Positions 18,463-27,545 of a stretch of 64,000 bases of DNA are shown here, piece by piece. The stretch is from positions 62,001-126,000 of the forward strand of contig NZ_JAAXPF010000005.1 in NCBI RefSeq assembly GCF_012396315.1, written 5' to 3'. The position numbers were made by a program, and so were the translations under genes. How positions within the stretch are numbered: position 1 is the stretch's first letter; each line of letters begins with the position of its first letter. Source of the DNA: Corynebacterium mucifaciens (GTDB taxonomy: Bacteria > Actinomycetota > Actinomycetes > Mycobacteriales > Mycobacteriaceae). Under the pieces are notes generated by a model that made no database searches, was not told where the DNA came from, and saw only the letters and a list, made by a program, of their open reading frames with translations.

Positions 18463-18741
18463 ATGTCGCGCACCCTGACCCGCCGCGCTACCGCGCTGGC
18501 ACTCGCCCCCTCCCTGGTTATTGCAACCTCCGCCCCGACCCACGTTGGAACCGCCACTGATACCACCCAGAACGTCACTGGCCCGGGCGGCATCGAATTC
18601 TCCCAGGACTAGGTGGACAACGCGCTGCGCTTCCTCGCCGTCATCCTTTGCGCGGGCGCGATCGTGGCCACCCTCGGCGCCGCCGGCCTCTACTTCGCTG
18701 GCCCGCACTTCGGCATCGAACTGCCGGGCCTGCCCCGCTAG
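18463..18741 (+). pseudogene. Small secreted/membrane protein frame split by an in-frame TAG
   Basis: One frame of 93 codons with an amber codon at 18610-18612. The first 49 residues look like a signal peptide (SRTLTRRATALALAPSLVIA, then an A-x-S/T region) plus a short polar tail ending GIEFSQD. After the TAG the same frame continues with GTG and encodes 42 residues with one hydrophobic helix (FLAVILCAGAIVATLGAAGLYF) and ends in a normal TAG. Either an ancestral secreted protein with a C-terminal helix has been broken by a nonsense change, or there are two coupled mini-genes: AGGA stands just before the internal GTG. No family recognised. Confidence 0.4.
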
Positions 18742-18743
18742 TT

Positions 18744-18763
18744 CCCCGCTCGTGGGGCGTTTT
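18744..18763 (+). terminator. Weak hairpin with T-run
   Basis: CCCC and GGGG arms with a 6-nt loop, followed by CG and TTTT, directly after the second stop of the split small frame. Short stem, so a weak call. Confidence 0.3.
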
Positions 18764-18808
18764 AAGGCTTTGCAGGGCCGTGGCCACCGCGCCGAGTCAA
18801 CAACCCAG

Positions 18809-19276
18809 CTAGCGGTTGAAGATGCGGCGCACGAGTCGTCGATAAGCAACGCGCGCGATGGAGTGCGGTAACGCGAACACCTCGCGGGCGTAGTTCTTGG
18901 TGCGCGACGTCGTCGGGGTCGGCGCCGCCACCATCCGTACAGGAATACCCAGGTGCCAGGCCCACACCCGCGTGCGCGGAACGTGAAACCCGCTGGTCAC
19001 GACCGTTAAGTGCCCCGCCCCGGGAAACAACGCCCGGGAGCGCTCCAAGTTTTCGTTGGTGGACCGCGCGTACGGCTCCGCCACCACCGACGTTTCCGGC
19101 ACCCCATGGGCCACCAACCACGCGGCCATCACGCCAGCCTCCCCGTAGCCGGAGACGACGAACGGCCGCGGGTCCGCCCGCCACGCCTCGAGGGCCGTGC
19201 GCAGGCGGCTTTCGAGCATGCGGGACGGGCGCCCGTCGATCACCCGCGCGCCCAAGACGACGATCGGGTTACTCAC
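18809..19276 (-). CDS. YdcF/SanA-type DUF218 protein
   Basis: 155 aa. DUF218 motifs: VVLGARV at the N-terminus, [17 protein letters not shown], the T-N-E-N loop and TSGFHVPRT. The family includes SanA and YdcF, implicated in envelope functions but without an agreed reaction. Starts at GTG 19276, which overlaps the last codons of purE by 8 nt, so it is translated as the tail of a purK-purE operon. No membrane anchor is visible, unlike SanA. Confidence 0.85.
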   Translation of the reverse strand: MSNPIVVLGARVIDGRPSRMLESRLRTALEAWRADPRPFVVSGYGEAGVMAAWLVAHGVPETSVVAEPYARSTNENLERSRALFPGAGHLTVVTSGFHVPRTRVWAWHLGIPVRMVAAPTPTTSRTKNYAREVFALPHSIARVAYRRLVRRIFNR

Positions 19277-19772
19277 CCATCAGACGCCGGCGCAGCGCCT
19301 CGTCCTTGCGCTCCACTTCCTGCGCCATGCGCGCTTGGTAGTCCGCCATCGCGCGCTGCACAGACGGGTCGGCGGCGCCGATGATGCGCGCGGCCAGCAG
19401 CCCAGCGTTCTTCGCGCCGCCAATAGACACGGTGGCCACCGGAACGCCACCCGGCATCTGCACGATGGATAGCAGCGAATCCAAGCCGTCGAGCGTGTCC
19501 AGAGCCCGCGGGATGCCAATCACCGGCAGCGGGGTCGCCGCGGCCACCATGCCCGGCAGGTGTGCGGCGCCACCGGCGCAGGCGATGATCACCTGCAGGT
19601 CGCGGGTGTGCGCCTCTTTGGCGTACGCCAGCATCTTGTCCGGCGTGCGGTGCGCGGAAACCACGCCCACCTCGAACGCGATGCCGAACTCGGCGAGGAT
19701 CTCCGCGGCCGGGGCGACAGTGTCCCAGTCCGAGTCCGAGCCCATGATGATGCCGACAGCAGGTTGCGCCAT
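19269..19772 (-). CDS. purE: N5-carboxyaminoimidazole ribonucleotide mutase
   Basis: Class I PurE, 167 aa, converts N5-CAIR to CAIR in purine synthesis, following PurK. Signature MGSDSDWD at the N-terminus, SAHRTPDKM (active-site His), [12 protein letters not shown], and [12 protein letters not shown] at 19772 is the natural start; it is 4 nt downstream of the purK stop. Overlaps the DUF218 gene. Confidence 0.97.
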   Translation of the reverse strand: MAQPAVGIIMGSDSDWDTVAPAAEILAEFGIAFEVGVVSAHRTPDKMLAYAKEAHTRDLQVIIACAGGAAHLPGMVAAATPLPVIGIPRALDTLDGLDSLLSIVQMPGGVPVATVSIGGAKNAGLLAARIIGAADPSVQRAMADYQARMAQEVERKDEALRRRLMGE

Positions 19773-19776
19773 AGCT

Positions 19777-20958
19777 TTAGTCCTTCCAGGTTGCGTGGAT
19801 GATGTAGTGCGCTGCGTCTTCCGCCACGGCAAGCGCCTCGTCGACACTGTCCGCGGACACGTTAACGTGGCCCATCTTGCGCCCGGGGCGGTGGTCCTTG
19901 CCGTAGAGGTGCACCTTGGCCTGCGGGTACTTGCGCATCACTTCCACCACCCGCTCTGCCATCGGGGTGTCCGGGTCTTCCTCGCCGCCGAGCGTGTTCA
20001 CCATCACCGTCGCGGGCGCGAGCGTGTCGACGCCGCCTAACGGCCAATCCAGCACCGCGCGGAGGTGCTGCTCGAACTGCGAGGTCACACACCCATTTTG
20101 GGTCCAGTGCCCGGTGTTGTGGGGGCGCATGGCCAGCTCGTTGACGGAGACTTCCGGGCCGTTTTCACCGTCGTACTCGAACAGCTCCACGGCGAGGACG
20201 CCGGTGACGTCGAGGCCCTCCGCCACCCGCACAGCGAGGTCCTGGCAGCGCTGCGCAAGCTCGGGCGACATCCCCGGCGCAGGGGCGATGGCGACGCGGC
20301 AGATACCGCCGTCTTGGCGGGACTCCACCACCGGCCAAGCGCGCACCTCGCCGGAACGGTTGCGCGCCACCATCGCGGAGAGCTCGCGGGTGAACGCCAC
20401 CTTCTTTTCCGCCATCAGCGGCAGGTCGCGGCCCAGCAGGTCTTCCACCAGTGCAGCGCACTCCTCGCGGGAGGACGGAAACCACACGCCGTGGCCGTCG
20501 TAACCCCCGCGGGTTGCTTTCAGGCAGACCTGGCCGCCGGTCTGCTCCCAAAACGCCTCTGCGTCAGCGACGGATTCGATGGCGCCGAACGCCGGCACCG
20601 GCAGGCCAGCCTCGGACAGCCGCTTGCGCTGTTCGAGCTTGTCCTGGGCGTAGAGCAACGCATCGGGGCGGGGTTCGACGGCTACGCCTTCGTCGATAAG
20701 CATCTGCGCGTACTCGTTGGGGACATGCTCGTGGTCGAAGGTGACGGCGTCGGCGCCGTCCACGATCGCGCGCAGGTCCTCGAGCTTGGTGTAATCGCCG
20801 AGGCGCACGTCGCCGAAGACCTGCGCGGCCGAGGCGTCGTCACTGGCGGCGAGCACGCGTGTCTCCACGCCGAGCTCGATCGCTTCCGTCTGCATCATTC
20901 GTGCCAACTGGCCGTCGCCGATCACGGCGACGACGGGCATCCCATAGGCGTTACTCAC
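19777..20958 (-). CDS. purK: N5-carboxyaminoimidazole ribonucleotide synthase
   Basis: ATP-grasp enzyme making N5-CAIR from AIR, bicarbonate and ATP. 393 aa. Motifs: [33 protein letters not shown] (ATP-grasp glycine loop), VAVELFEY and [17 protein letters not shown] at 20958 is chosen because TACAGT (minus strand, 20966-20971) ends 7 nt upstream; the ATG at 20940 is the alternative. Divergent from the acetolactate decarboxylase across only 40 bp. Confidence 0.95.
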   Translation of the reverse strand: MSNAYGMPVVAVIGDGQLARMMQTEAIELGVETRVLAASDDASAAQVFGDVRLGDYTKLEDLRAIVDGADAVTFDHEHVPNEYAQMLIDEGVAVEPRPDALLYAQDKLEQRKRLSEAGLPVPAFGAIESVADAEAFWEQTGGQVCLKATRGGYDGHGVWFPSSREECAALVEDLLGRDLPLMAEKKVAFTRELSAMVARNRSGEVRAWPVVESRQDGGICRVAIAPAPGMSPELAQRCQDLAVRVAEGLDVTGVLAVELFEYDGENGPEVSVNELAMRPHNTGHWTQNGCVTSQFEQHLRAVLDWPLGGVDTLAPATVMVNTLGGEEDPDTPMAERVVEVMRKYPQAKVHLYGKDHRPGRKMGHVNVSADSVDEALAVAEDAAHYIIHATWKD

Positions 20959-20965
20959 GCAGCAC

Positions 20966-20991
20966 ACTGTAGTCTCCGCACCGGCTACCAT
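20966..20991. promoter_or_regulatory. Back-to-back leaderless promoters of purK and budA
   Basis: On the minus strand TACAGT (20966-20971) is 7 nt from the purK GTG; on the plus strand TACCAT (20986-20991) is 7 nt from the budA ATG at 20999. Both promoters must fit in 40 bp of intergenic DNA, so the -35 region of each lies inside or beyond the other gene's start. Confidence 0.55.
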
Positions 20992-20998
20992 CGCAGCC

Positions 20999-21727
20999 AT
21001 GTCTGCAACCATCGCCCGCCACCCCATCTTCCAGAATTCGCTGATGACCGCGCTGCTGGACGGCATCTACGACGGCGAGCTGACCATCGGCGACATTTTG
21101 AGCAAGGGCAACTTCGGCCTGGGCACCTTCGACGCCCTCGACGGCGAGATGCTCATCCTGGACGGGGTGTGCCACCAGCTCACCTCGGACGGTAAGGCCC
21201 GCGTGGCCGACCTCGAGCAGCGCACCCCGTTTACGGTGGTGACCAACTTCGTGCCCCGCCTGTGCTTCGACGCGCCAAAGGCCATGGTCCGCTCAGAGCT
21301 GGCCAAGTTCATCGACGACGCCGAGCCCAGCCACAACTTCTTCACCGCCGTGAAGATCACCGGCCGCTTCAAGGAAGTCCGCGTGCGCACCGTGACCAAG
21401 CAGGAAAAGCCCTACCCGCCGATGTCGGAGGCGGTCTCGGACGACGCGGAGCACGTCTTCAACGACGTCGACGGCGTCATCGGGGGTTTCCGCACCCCGG
21501 CGTACGCGAAGGGCATCGGCGTGCCAGGCTGCCACGTGCACTTCATCAACGACGACCACTCGCGCGGGGGCCACGTGCTGGACTACACGGTGGACGAGGC
21601 AGTCATCGAGCTGTGCCCGGGCACCGACATGGACTTGCACCTGCCGGTCACCGCGGAATTTCTTGGTGGGAGGCTTTCCCCCGAAGACCTCGACGAGCAG
21701 CTGCACACCACCGAGGTGAAGGGGTAA
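20999..21727 (+). CDS. budA: Alpha-acetolactate decarboxylase
   Basis: Converts acetolactate to acetoin, an overflow route that also drains acetolactate from valine/leucine synthesis. 242 aa. Family motifs: FQNSLMTALLDGIYDGELT, GDILSKGNFGLGTFDALDGEM, LDGVCHQL, and the zinc site GCHVHFIND with GGHVLDY. Start fixed by the TACCAT -10 element. Abuts the stop of the opposing PH-domain gene with no base between. Confidence 0.93.
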   Translation: MSATIARHPIFQNSLMTALLDGIYDGELTIGDILSKGNFGLGTFDALDGEMLILDGVCHQLTSDGKARVADLEQRTPFTVVTNFVPRLCFDAPKAMVRSELAKFIDDAEPSHNFFTAVKITGRFKEVRVRTVTKQEKPYPPMSEAVSDDAEHVFNDVDGVIGGFRTPAYAKGIGVPGCHVHFINDDHSRGGHVLDYTVDEAVIELCPGTDMDLHLPVTAEFLGGRLSPEDLDEQLHTTEVKG

Positions 21728-22186
21728 CTACCGCGGAGCGCCGAGTGCCCGCTGCAGGGTCTTTTCCACTGCGCGCGCCTTACCCACCTGCGCAAAGCGG
21801 ATTGGCTGGGAGAAGCCGTACACCGCGACGTTCAGCCCGCCGTGGTCGCGGCGCACCGAGTGGATCTGGCGCAGCGGGATGGAATCTACCCCGCGCTTGC
21901 CGCGGGCCAAGATCCGCTTGTCGGTGACGATGAATCGGCGCCGCCGGGACGCCACCAGGGGCCCGACGAACCGCCACAGCGCGAGCAGCGCCCAGACCAG
22001 CACCGTGGCGTTGCGCACCGCCGGGTCGATGTATGGGGTCACATCCATCCAGCCGATGGCCATCCACGCCACGCCGGTGATCAGCACCAGCTCAAGCAGC
22101 GGGATGGTCAGCGAGGACAGCGGCGCGCAAACGTCGGCGAGGACAACCTCATCCCCGCCGACGCGAAACGCTGCTTTTCCGGACAT
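21728..22186 (-). CDS. Small membrane protein with PH-like domain
   Basis: 152 aa. Two membrane helices (LTIPLLELVLITGVAWMAIG and ATVLVWALLALWRFVGPLVA) are followed by a bacterial PH-like strand pattern beginning RRRRFIVTDKRILAR and including PLRQIHSVRRD. Such proteins occur widely in actinobacteria, often next to birA/purK, with unknown function. ATG at 22186 has TACCCT (22195-22200) 8 nt upstream. It is downstream of birA, separated by 22 nt. Confidence 0.8.
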   Translation of the reverse strand: MSGKAAFRVGGDEVVLADVCAPLSSLTIPLLELVLITGVAWMAIGWMDVTPYIDPAVRNATVLVWALLALWRFVGPLVASRRRRFIVTDKRILARGKRGVDSIPLRQIHSVRRDHGGLNVAVYGFSQPIRFAQVGKARAVEKTLQRALGAPR

Positions 22187-22208
22187 CACCAGGCAGGGTA
22201 CTGCACGC

Positions 22209-22937
22209 CTACGAGGTCGGCCGCAGGTGGTGAACGTCGCCGACGGCGTACGCAACGCCGTCAATAAGCACTTCGCCCTCGTCGTTAACCCCTGTGACGG
22301 TGCCGGTGACGGTCTCCTCGCCCTCGCGCATCTCTAGGCGCACCCGCTGACCAATGGTGGTGCACACGGCACGGTAATCCTCCAGCAGCTGTGGGTCGCC
22401 GTCGCGCCACTGCGCAAGCCGCTGCCCCATCGCGAGCAGAATGTCCGCGGTGAAGTCGTCGAAATCGACCTCGATCCCCTCGAGATTGAGCGCGGTGGCG
22501 GTGTCTACCGGCAGATCCTCGGCGCGCATGGCCACGTTGATGCCGATGCCCACGATGACCCGGGGCATGTCCAGCGCGGAGAGGATTCCGGCGATCTTCT
22601 TCCCGCCGATCTGCACGTCGTTGGGCCACTTCAGCTGCGCCCGCGGCACGACATCAGTGACGGCGAGGCCCGGCGCGAGAGACAGCAGCCCGAACGGCGG
22701 CGGGGTCTCGCCCACTTCAACCACCATGCTCATGGCTAGCTGCGCCCCCTTCGGCGAGACCCACTGCCGGTCCAGCCGCCCTTTGCCGGCAGTCTGCTCG
22801 TCTGCGATGAGCACGGTCCCCGGCTCGCCGTCCTTGAGTAGGTCGGCGTTGGTGGACCCGGTGGATTCGACCCACCGCACGTCTGGCCAGTACTCCGCCA
22901 CCGCGTCTTGAATTGCCTGAATGTCGCGCACAGTCAT
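22209..22937 (-). CDS. birA: Biotin--[acetyl-CoA-carboxylase] ligase
   Basis: Attaches biotin to AccBC and Pyc, both encoded in this window. 242 aa, group I type with no N-terminal DNA-binding domain, so it is not a repressor. Motifs: STGSTNADLL, the biotinyl-AMP loop DEQTAGKGRLDRQW, LKWPNDV and GIGINV. ATG at 22937 is preferred over 22949 because TATGCT (22945-22950) ends 7 nt upstream and overlaps the longer start. Confidence 0.95.
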   Translation of the reverse strand: MTVRDIQAIQDAVAEYWPDVRWVESTGSTNADLLKDGEPGTVLIADEQTAGKGRLDRQWVSPKGAQLAMSMVVEVGETPPPFGLLSLAPGLAVTDVVPRAQLKWPNDVQIGGKKIAGILSALDMPRVIVGIGINVAMRAEDLPVDTATALNLEGIEVDFDDFTADILLAMGQRLAQWRDGDPQLLEDYRAVCTTIGQRVRLEMREGEETVTGTVTGVNDEGEVLIDGVAYAVGDVHHLRPTS

Positions 22938-22944
22938 GCGTTCG

Positions 22945-22950
22945 AGCATA
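22945..22950 (-). promoter_or_regulatory. -10 hexamer of birA, leaderless
   Basis: TATGCT on the minus strand, 7 nt before the ATG; it decides between the two possible starts. Confidence 0.55.
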
Positions 22951-23067
22951 TTGCTTCTCGACGATCGCTTCGCCCCCAGCCCATGTTGTCCATTCGTCCA
23001 ACCTACGGCCGCCGGGCGGGCCTATCCTCGGGGCAGTCCATGACCCCGAAAGAAAAGGTAGTCCGGC

Positions 23068-25272
23068 ATGTCTGAACCGAACCAGACCCCGTCCACCAAC
23101 GCCGCGTCTCCCGCAGGCGACACCGCACCCGGCACACCGGGTGGCATCACCCCCGGTGTGGAGCAGCCCGAAGGCGCTGTGAACCCGCCGCAGGACACTG
23201 ACGCCCAGCAAGCCCCGGCCCCGGTTACCCCCACCGGCTGCCCCTTCCACGTTGGCGCTGCCGCAGGCGCTGACGCTAGCTCCAACCCTGACCCCCGCGC
23301 TCAGCAGGGCGAGTACCTCACCACCGCACAGGGCGCGCGACTGAGCGAGACCTCCAAGTCGCTGCGCGCCGGCGAGCGCGGCCCGCTGCTCATGCAGGAC
23401 CACCACTTCCGCGAGAAGATCACCCACTTCGACCACGAGCGCATTCCGGAGCGCGTCGTGCACGCCCGCGGCGTGGGTGCGCACGGCGTGTTCGTCGCAA
23501 ACGGCAACGCCTCCAAGATTTCCAAGGCTGCCGTGTTTAAGAAGGACAAGGAGACCCCGGTCTTTGTCCGCTTCTCCACCGTGCTGGGCTCCCGCGGCTC
23601 CGCCGACTCGGTGCGCGACACCCGCGGTTTTGCCACCAAGTTCTACACCGAAGAGGGCACCTGGGACTTGGTTGGCAACAACATCCCGGTCTTCTTCATC
23701 CAGGACGGCATCAAGTTCCCGGACGTGATCCACGCCGGCAAGCCGCACCCTGACCGCGAGATCCCGCAGGCGCAGTCCGCGCACGACACGTTCTGGGACT
23801 TCGTGGGCCTGCACACCGAGGCCACCCACCACACGCTGTGGAACATGTCTGACCGCGGCATCCCGCGCTCGCTGCGCATGATGGAGGGCTTCGGCATCCA
23901 CACCTTCCGCTTCATCAACGACGCTGGCGAGACCACGTTGGTGAAGTTCCACTGGAAGCCGAAGTTCGGCGTGCACTCCCAGGTGTGGGAGGAAGCGCAG
24001 ATCACCGGCGGCATGGACCCGGACTTCCACCGCCGCGACCTGTACGACGCCATTGAGGCCGGCGCGTTCCCGCAGTGGGACCTCGGCGTGCAGGTCTTCC
24101 CCGACACCGGGGACCAGATGTTCGAGGGCATCGACCTGCTCGACCCGACCAAGATCGTGCCGGAAGAACTCGCCCCGGTGCAGATCATCGGCACCATGAC
24201 GCTGAACAAGAACCCGCGCAACTACTTCGAGGAGACCGAGCAGGTGGCATTCCACCCCGGACACCTCGTGCCGGGCATCGACGTCACCGCCGACCCGCTG
24301 CTGCAGGGCCGCCTGTTCTCCTACCTGGACACGCAGATTTCGCGTCTGGGCGGGCCGAACTTCGCCCAGCTGCCCATCAACCGCCCGCAGGCGCCGGTCA
24401 ACGACAACCTGCGCGACGGCATGCACCAGGTCGGCTCCCACACCGGCGTGGCGCCGTACAAGCCGAACTCGCTCGACGGCGGTAACCCGGCCGAGGCGAC
24501 CGTGGACGAGGGCGCGCTCATCGACGTCCCCGTGGCAGTCTCCGGCACCATTACCCGCGAGCAGCCCGCCTCCTTCGATGACCACTTCTCCCAGGCCCGC
24601 CTCTTCTACATCTCCCTGTCTGAGGTGGAGCAGGCTCACCTCGCGGACGCAGTCTCCTTCGAGCTGGGCAAGTGCTACGAGGAGGCCGTGAAGGTGCGCT
24701 ACCTCGATGTCCTCGCGCACGTAGACCAGGATCTGGCTGAGACGGTTGCCGACAACCTCGGTCTGCCGCACCCGGCCGCACAGGAGATCGCGGACGTGCA
24801 GCCGTCCCCGGCACTGTCCCAGGTGGGCAAGACCTGGCCGATCGACGGCCGCCAGGTGGGCATCCTCATCTCCACCGACCTGGATGAAGCTTCCGCGCAG
24901 GCAGTGGGAGCCCTCGTTGACGAGCTGTTCGCCGCCGGCACCACCCCGCTGCTGGTCGCGGAGAAGGGCGGCGCCGTCACGCTCGGCGGCCGCGACGTGT
25001 CCATCTCGCGCACGTACCTGACCGCAAGCTCCATCGAGTTCGACGCTGCAGTGGTGGTTAACCCGCCGGCGAAGACCGAAGTGAACACCATCCTGGGCGA
25101 GCTCGAACGCCACAAGAAGGCCATCGTGGTCGTCGGCGAGGCGGGCAAGCAGGCACTGGACGGCGCACGTGTGCCGGCTGACCAGCCGGGCATCGTCGCC
25201 GTCGACGCGGCCGACGCCGCTGCCGCCCCGGTGAAGGAGCTGCTGGCCTCCCACCGCGTCTGGGAGCGCTAA
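23068..25272 (+). CDS. katE: Large-subunit (clade II) catalase
   Basis: Decomposes hydrogen peroxide. 734 aa, the length of HPII-type catalases. A disordered N-terminus of about 80 residues precedes the core: ERVVHARGVGAHG with the distal His, RFSTVLGSRGSADSVRDTRGFA, NIPVFFIQDGIKFPD, and the proximal-Tyr motif RLFSYLDTQ. From about residue 590 a C-terminal flavodoxin/DJ-1-like domain follows (QVGILISTDLDEASAQAV onward), characteristic of clade II. AAAGG precedes the ATG by 9 nt. Transcription probably ends at the hairpin just after the stop. Confidence 0.96.
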   Translation: MSEPNQTPSTNAASPAGDTAPGTPGGITPGVEQPEGAVNPPQDTDAQQAPAPVTPTGCPFHVGAAAGADASSNPDPRAQQGEYLTTAQGARLSETSKSLRAGERGPLLMQDHHFREKITHFDHERIPERVVHARGVGAHGVFVANGNASKISKAAVFKKDKETPVFVRFSTVLGSRGSADSVRDTRGFATKFYTEEGTWDLVGNNIPVFFIQDGIKFPDVIHAGKPHPDREIPQAQSAHDTFWDFVGLHTEATHHTLWNMSDRGIPRSLRMMEGFGIHTFRFINDAGETTLVKFHWKPKFGVHSQVWEEAQITGGMDPDFHRRDLYDAIEAGAFPQWDLGVQVFPDTGDQMFEGIDLLDPTKIVPEELAPVQIIGTMTLNKNPRNYFEETEQVAFHPGHLVPGIDVTADPLLQGRLFSYLDTQISRLGGPNFAQLPINRPQAPVNDNLRDGMHQVGSHTGVAPYKPNSLDGGNPAEATVDEGALIDVPVAVSGTITREQPASFDDHFSQARLFYISLSEVEQAHLADAVSFELGKCYEEAVKVRYLDVLAHVDQDLAETVADNLGLPHPAAQEIADVQPSPALSQVGKTWPIDGRQVGILISTDLDEASAQAVGALVDELFAAGTTPLLVAEKGGAVTLGGRDVSISRTYLTASSIEFDAAVVVNPPAKTEVNTILGELERHKKAIVVVGEAGKQALDGARVPADQPGIVAVDAADAAAAPVKELLASHRVWER

Positions 25273-25281
25273 ACCCACCCC

Positions 25282-25314
25282 GGTGGTTGCCGCTCCTACA
25301 CAGCGGCAACCACC
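25282..25314. terminator. Strong bidirectional hairpin after katE
   Basis: Thirteen perfect base pairs (GGTGGTTGCCGCT with AGCGGCAACCACC) around a 7-nt loop, 10 nt after the katE stop. It overlaps the last codons and the stop of the opposing RNase H-like gene, so the tail VVAAV of that protein is encoded within the hairpin. Confidence 0.7.
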
Positions 25315-26201
25315 TGACGGAGCTCCTCGTGCAAGTGCGCCATTTGCGGGGAGTCCTCCAAACCCCACTGCGCGTTACGGCGCGCGGTGACCGCGCTGCG
25401 GTGGGCGAGCTCGTTGAGCTCGTGCCCGCTGTGCCCGCGGACCCAGCGAACCGAAACCTGCACGCCGCTGTGGCGCACTCGGTCGAGGCGGCGGAGGCAC
25501 TTGACCTCTTCCGGCCCGCAGCCAGGGCGCTGGGTCTGCGCCCCGCGCAGCACGATATTCAGGTTGCGCGCAGCCTTCTGCGAATCCGTAAGCACCTCCA
25601 CACTGGCTACATTGCCGCGCACCGTGGAAAGCGCGAGCTCGATCGCCGCAAACTCCCCCTCCAGCACTTTGGACGTTGCCACCTGGGAGGTTGTGATGCG
25701 GCCGGATGTGCTCACCGCCGCGATGCCCACAACATTGGAGCACTTCTGCTTCGAGGCATCGGTGGCGATGGTGAGGTGCGCCGCCTCCTCCGGCGCTTTC
25801 TGCTGCTCCGCCTTGCGGTAGAGGGTCTCCTGCATGAGCGCGAAGCTCGCGCGGCACGTCTCCCACGTGCTGGACAGGCGACCGGTCGCCGTCGAGGGGA
25901 ACTCGATGCCGCGAAACTCCGGGTCCAGTTGCGCGACCTCACGCAGCTCCGCCGGCAGGCCGTAGATCTCGAGGCCGCCATCCTCGTGCGCCCACACTGT
26001 CTTCAACGTTCGAAGGAGGGCGCGGTGCACGTCCGCCTCATCACAGGCGGGCTCCGCAGCCATCACGATGGTGCGGCCGTTGACCGCTGCGGCGATGTCC
26101 ACGCATGGTGTCTCACCGGTCAGTCGCGCAACGTAGTGGATGGCTGCGACTGGTTTACAGGAAGTACGGGCGAACATGGCGGGTGTCGGGCGGCTGGTCA
26201 T
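25296..26201 (-). CDS. RNase H-like protein with an altered active site
   Basis: 301 aa. An N-terminal domain of about 140 residues of unknown type precedes an RNase HI fold. Catalytic positions by motif: Asp148 in TIATDAS, Glu183 in GEFAAIELAL, Asp206 in VLTDSQKAA. The fourth Asp expected in N-E-x-x-D-x-L-A is replaced: the sequence reads NELAHRSA, with His268 at that place. The RWVRGHSGHELNE loop is otherwise normal. ATG at 26201 has AAGGAG 5 nt upstream. Whether it cuts RNA in hybrids is open. The 3' end lies in a hairpin shared with katE. Confidence 0.8.
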   Translation of the reverse strand: MTSRPTPAMFARTSCKPVAAIHYVARLTGETPCVDIAAAVNGRTIVMAAEPACDEADVHRALLRTLKTVWAHEDGGLEIYGLPAELREVAQLDPEFRGIEFPSTATGRLSSTWETCRASFALMQETLYRKAEQQKAPEEAAHLTIATDASKQKCSNVVGIAAVSTSGRITTSQVATSKVLEGEFAAIELALSTVRGNVASVEVLTDSQKAARNLNIVLRGAQTQRPGCGPEEVKCLRRLDRVRHSGVQVSVRWVRGHSGHELNELAHRSAVTARRNAQWGLEDSPQMAHLHEELRQVVAAV

Positions 26202-26326
26202 GGGAGCTCCTTGCGGTCGGTTAGTCGGTACATTGAGCACGTTACGAAGCGTGCCGACACGGGCCTTGTCGTTTTCGAACACACATGCACCCTTTCCCGG
26301 AGCTCGAAACAACTACCCTGGCTGCT

Positions 26327-27478
26327 ATGACTGCATTCGACGTAATTGTGGTGGGCGCAGGCCTGTCCGGCCTCACCGCGGCAAAGGTTCTGGCCGAGGT
26401 CGGCCGGAGTGTCCTGGTCGTGGAGAAAGAGGACACGGTGGGTGGCCGCGTGCGCACTGAGACGGTGGACGGCTACCTGATCGACCGCGGGTTCCAGCTG
26501 ATCAACCCCGCCTACCCGGCGCTGCGCGCCGAGGTCGACTTGGAGGCGCTCGACCTCAAACCGTTCGGCCACGGCGTGCAAGTCTCCACGCAGCAGGGGC
26601 TGAAAACGCTGGCAAACCCCCTGCGCCATCCCCTCTTGCTCCCGCAGACGCTGGCGAGCGGGCTGGTAAACGCCGGCGACGTCGCCGGCGTTGCCCGATT
26701 TGTCGCCTCCACCCCTAGGAGCGGTGCGGCGCTCGGAGCTGAGCTCGATCGCCTCGGCGTGACGGGCGCAATCCGCACCAAGGTGCTCGCGCCATTCCTT
26801 CCCGGCGTCGTCGCCGACGACCCGGACGCGGTGGACGCCGCGATCGGCCAGTTCCTCCTCACCACGTTCGCGCTCGGGCGCCCGTCGGTGCCCTCCCGCG
26901 GCGCGCAGGCGCTGTCCAACCAGCTCGCGGCGGCGGCAAAGCGCGCGGGCGCTGAGATTCGCACCGGCACCGAGGCCACGGTCCGCGACGGAGCGGTGGA
27001 CACGCCGGAGGGGACAATTACGGCCCGCGACATCGTCGTCGCCACAGCCCCGCAAGATAACGGCAAGACCACCCGCGGGCTGACCACCTGGTGGTTCCGC
27101 GCAGACGAGGCGCCGACCGAGAGCCCGTTCGTGCGCATCGACGCCACACGTTCCGGCCCCGTCGTCAACACCGCGGTGATGACCAACATCGCGCCGAGCT
27201 ACTCGCCGGACGGCTCGGCGTTGATTCAGGCATCGGCGCTGCACAACCCGGCGGTCACGGACACCGACGTCACCGCCCACCTGTCTGCGCTGTGGGGCAC
27301 GGACGCCACCAAGTGGGACCTTGTCGCCCGCACCGACGTCGAGCACTCGCTCCCGTCGCAGCGGCCAGGCGACCTCGGTGCCCACGACGCGGGCCGCGCC
27401 GGCGACTACACCGTGGGCGGCTCGCTCAACGGCGCAGTGCGCTCCGGGCGGGCGGCGGCGCAGGCGGTTCTCGGGTAG
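26327..27478 (+). CDS. FAD-dependent amine oxidase/phytoene desaturase-like oxidoreductase
   Basis: 383 aa flavoprotein. N-terminal Rossmann signature DVIVVGAGLSGLTAAKVLAEVG and the second GG-motif VGGRVRTE, with a C-terminal FAD contact in GDYTVGGSLNGAVRSGRAAA. This is the FAD/NAD(P)-binding family of protoporphyrinogen, amine and carotenoid oxidases; the substrate is not evident. ATG at 26327 has TACCCT (26314-26319) 7 nt upstream, which favours it over the earlier in-frame ATG at 26285. Confidence 0.82.
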   Translation: MTAFDVIVVGAGLSGLTAAKVLAEVGRSVLVVEKEDTVGGRVRTETVDGYLIDRGFQLINPAYPALRAEVDLEALDLKPFGHGVQVSTQQGLKTLANPLRHPLLLPQTLASGLVNAGDVAGVARFVASTPRSGAALGAELDRLGVTGAIRTKVLAPFLPGVVADDPDAVDAAIGQFLLTTFALGRPSVPSRGAQALSNQLAAAAKRAGAEIRTGTEATVRDGAVDTPEGTITARDIVVATAPQDNGKTTRGLTTWWFRADEAPTESPFVRIDATRSGPVVNTAVMTNIAPSYSPDGSALIQASALHNPAVTDTDVTAHLSALWGTDATKWDLVARTDVEHSLPSQRPGDLGAHDAGRAGDYTVGGSLNGAVRSGRAAAQAVLG

Positions 27479-27500
27479 ACCGAAACGTTGGCGGCGGAGC

Positions 27501-27511
27501 CGTCGATAAGC
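27501..27511 (-). repeat. Intergenic copy of the GCTTATCGACG 11-mer
   Basis: On the minus strand, 23 nt after the FAD-oxidoreductase stop. One of 17 copies of GCNTATCGACG found in the window (see findings for the full list). Confidence 0.6.
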
Positions 27512-27545
27512 ATTGCGGTACACACGGAATCTAGACTGAGGCGTT

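Noticed and set aside
22717..25368. An 883-codon open frame opposite the catalase
   Set aside because: Shadow frame; the catalase motifs on the other strand are unmistakable and this frame has no recognisable domain.
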